Assembly (NCBI GenBank): GCA_029259995.1
Contig: JAJDEC010000597.1
Span: 1 to 6,920 of the forward strand
DNA: 6,920 nt
Direction: 5' to 3'
From: Phycisphaerae bacterium
Lineage (GTDB): Bacteria; Planctomycetota; Phycisphaerae; UBA1845; UTPLA1
The notes under the pieces were generated by a model. It made no database searches, was not told where the DNA came from, and saw only the letters and a list, made by a program, of their open reading frames with translations. The position numbers and the translations under genes were made by a program. Below, in pieces: positions 6,293-6,920 of this stretch; within the stretch, counting starts at the first letter, position 1, and each line of letters begins with the position of its first letter.

Positions 6293-6294
6293 CG

Positions 6295-6920
6295 ATGCAG
6301 ACACTCACACGTCTCGACATGCCGGATCGATCCGTCCGCCGCGGAAAAGTCCGCGACATCATCGACCTCGGCGAGCAGCTCCTGATCGTCGCGACGGACC
6401 GAATCAGCGCGTTCGACTGTATCATGCCGACGGCGATTCCATCCAAGGGCCGCGTGTTGACGCAGCTCTCCGCATTCTGGTTCGACATGCTCGCCGATGT
6501 CGTCCCCCATCATCTGCTCGAAATCGTGACGGATCGCGCTCCACAGGGCCTGGAATCGCATTTTGACCTGCTTCGAGACCGTTCGATGATCTGCCGAAAG
6601 GCCAAAGTCGTGCCGATCGAGTGCGTCGTCCGAGGCTTTCTCGCGGGCAGCGGATGGAAGGAATATCGTGAAAATGGAGCCGTCTGCGGGATCGAATTGC
6701 CGCCGGGATTGTGTCACTGCGATGCGCTCCCGGAGCCGATTTTCACGCCTGCCACAAAGGCCGACACCGGCCACGACGAAAACATCCCGTTCGAACGTGC
6801 CTGCGACATCGCGGGGCGAGACACAATGCAAAAGCTTCGAAAATACTCGATCGAACTCTACGGCCGCGCTGCGCAATACGCACGATCTCGAGGTGTCATC
6901 CTCGCGGATACGAAGTTTGA
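6295..6920 (+). CDS. purC: Phosphoribosylaminoimidazole-succinocarboxamide synthase (SAICAR synthetase), 3' end outside window
   Basis: This enzyme joins aspartate to CAIR with ATP to give SAICAR in de novo purine synthesis, in the cytoplasm. The first 208 residues are visible and the frame is still open at the edge. The family motifs appear in order: GKVRDI (17-22, nucleotide-binding region), TDRISAFD (34-41), IPSKG (48-52), CVVRGFLAGSGWKEY (110-124), LPEPIFTPATKA (145-156), GHDENI (159-164) and ILADTKF (202-208). The motif spacing fits the longer form of the enzyme (around 290-300 aa) rather than the 237-aa E. coli form, so some 80-90 residues are probably missing. The ATG at 6295 is the first start after the in-frame TAG at 6217-6219. 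The gene is divergent from HU, and no purine-pathway neighbour lies within the window. Confidence 0.96.
   Translation, partial: MQTLTRLDMPDRSVRRGKVRDIIDLGEQLLIVATDRISAFDCIMPTAIPSKGRVLTQLSAFWFDMLADVVPHHLLEIVTDRAPQGLESHFDLLRDRSMICRKAKVVPIECVVRGFLAGSGWKEYRENGAVCGIELPPGLCHCDALPEPIFTPATKADTGHDENIPFERACDIAGRDTMQKLRKYSIELYGRAAQYARSRGVILADTKF

Noticed and set aside
1..6920. CRISPR array, insertion sequence, toxin-antitoxin or defence system
   Set aside because: No regularly spaced repeats, transposase motifs, terminal inverted repeats or recognisable defence domains were seen on either strand.

Overview
The window looks like chromosomal DNA of a moderately GC-rich bacterium. The best guess is Planctomycetota, possibly a Phycisphaerae-like lineage. 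This rests on a long (939 aa) leucyl-tRNA synthetase with a large insertion before the NWCP motif, an HU-type DNA-binding protein with a lysine-rich histone-like tail, and a protein joining zinc ribbons to a Yip1-like membrane domain. Hairpin-rich intergenic sequence of a kind I associate with planctomycetes also fits. The taxon is inferred from recognised patterns, not from a search.

Layout, left to right. Bases 1-488 carry no gene I can identify; one codon phase stays open on both strands, and a short dyad and weak promoter-like elements lie before leuS. leuS occupies 506-3325 (+). A 135-base gap follows, filled by stacked hairpins and a 10-base direct repeat. Next is a CYTH-domain (CyaB-like) protein at 3461-4018 (+). 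Its 3' end overlaps by 23 bases the end of a convergent gene at 3996-5534 (-), which encodes a zinc-ribbon/Yip1-like membrane protein. A 253-base gap with a strong stem-loop, probably the HU terminator, leads to the HU-family gene at 5788-6138 (-). A 156-base divergent control region separates HU from purC (SAICAR synthetase), which starts at 6295 (+) and runs off the right edge.

The genes do not form one pathway. leuS (translation), HU (nucleoid) and purC (purine synthesis) are housekeeping genes. The CYTH protein and the membrane protein are of uncertain role. No operon is evident: HU and purC are divergent, the CYTH and membrane-protein genes are convergent, and leuS and the CYTH gene are separated by the structured repeat. 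I found no mobile element, CRISPR array, toxin-antitoxin pair or defence system. The features most worth a second look are the intergenic hairpin repeat, the architecture of the membrane protein, and the compact divergent HU/purC control region, including a purC leader that could hide its ribosome binding site.
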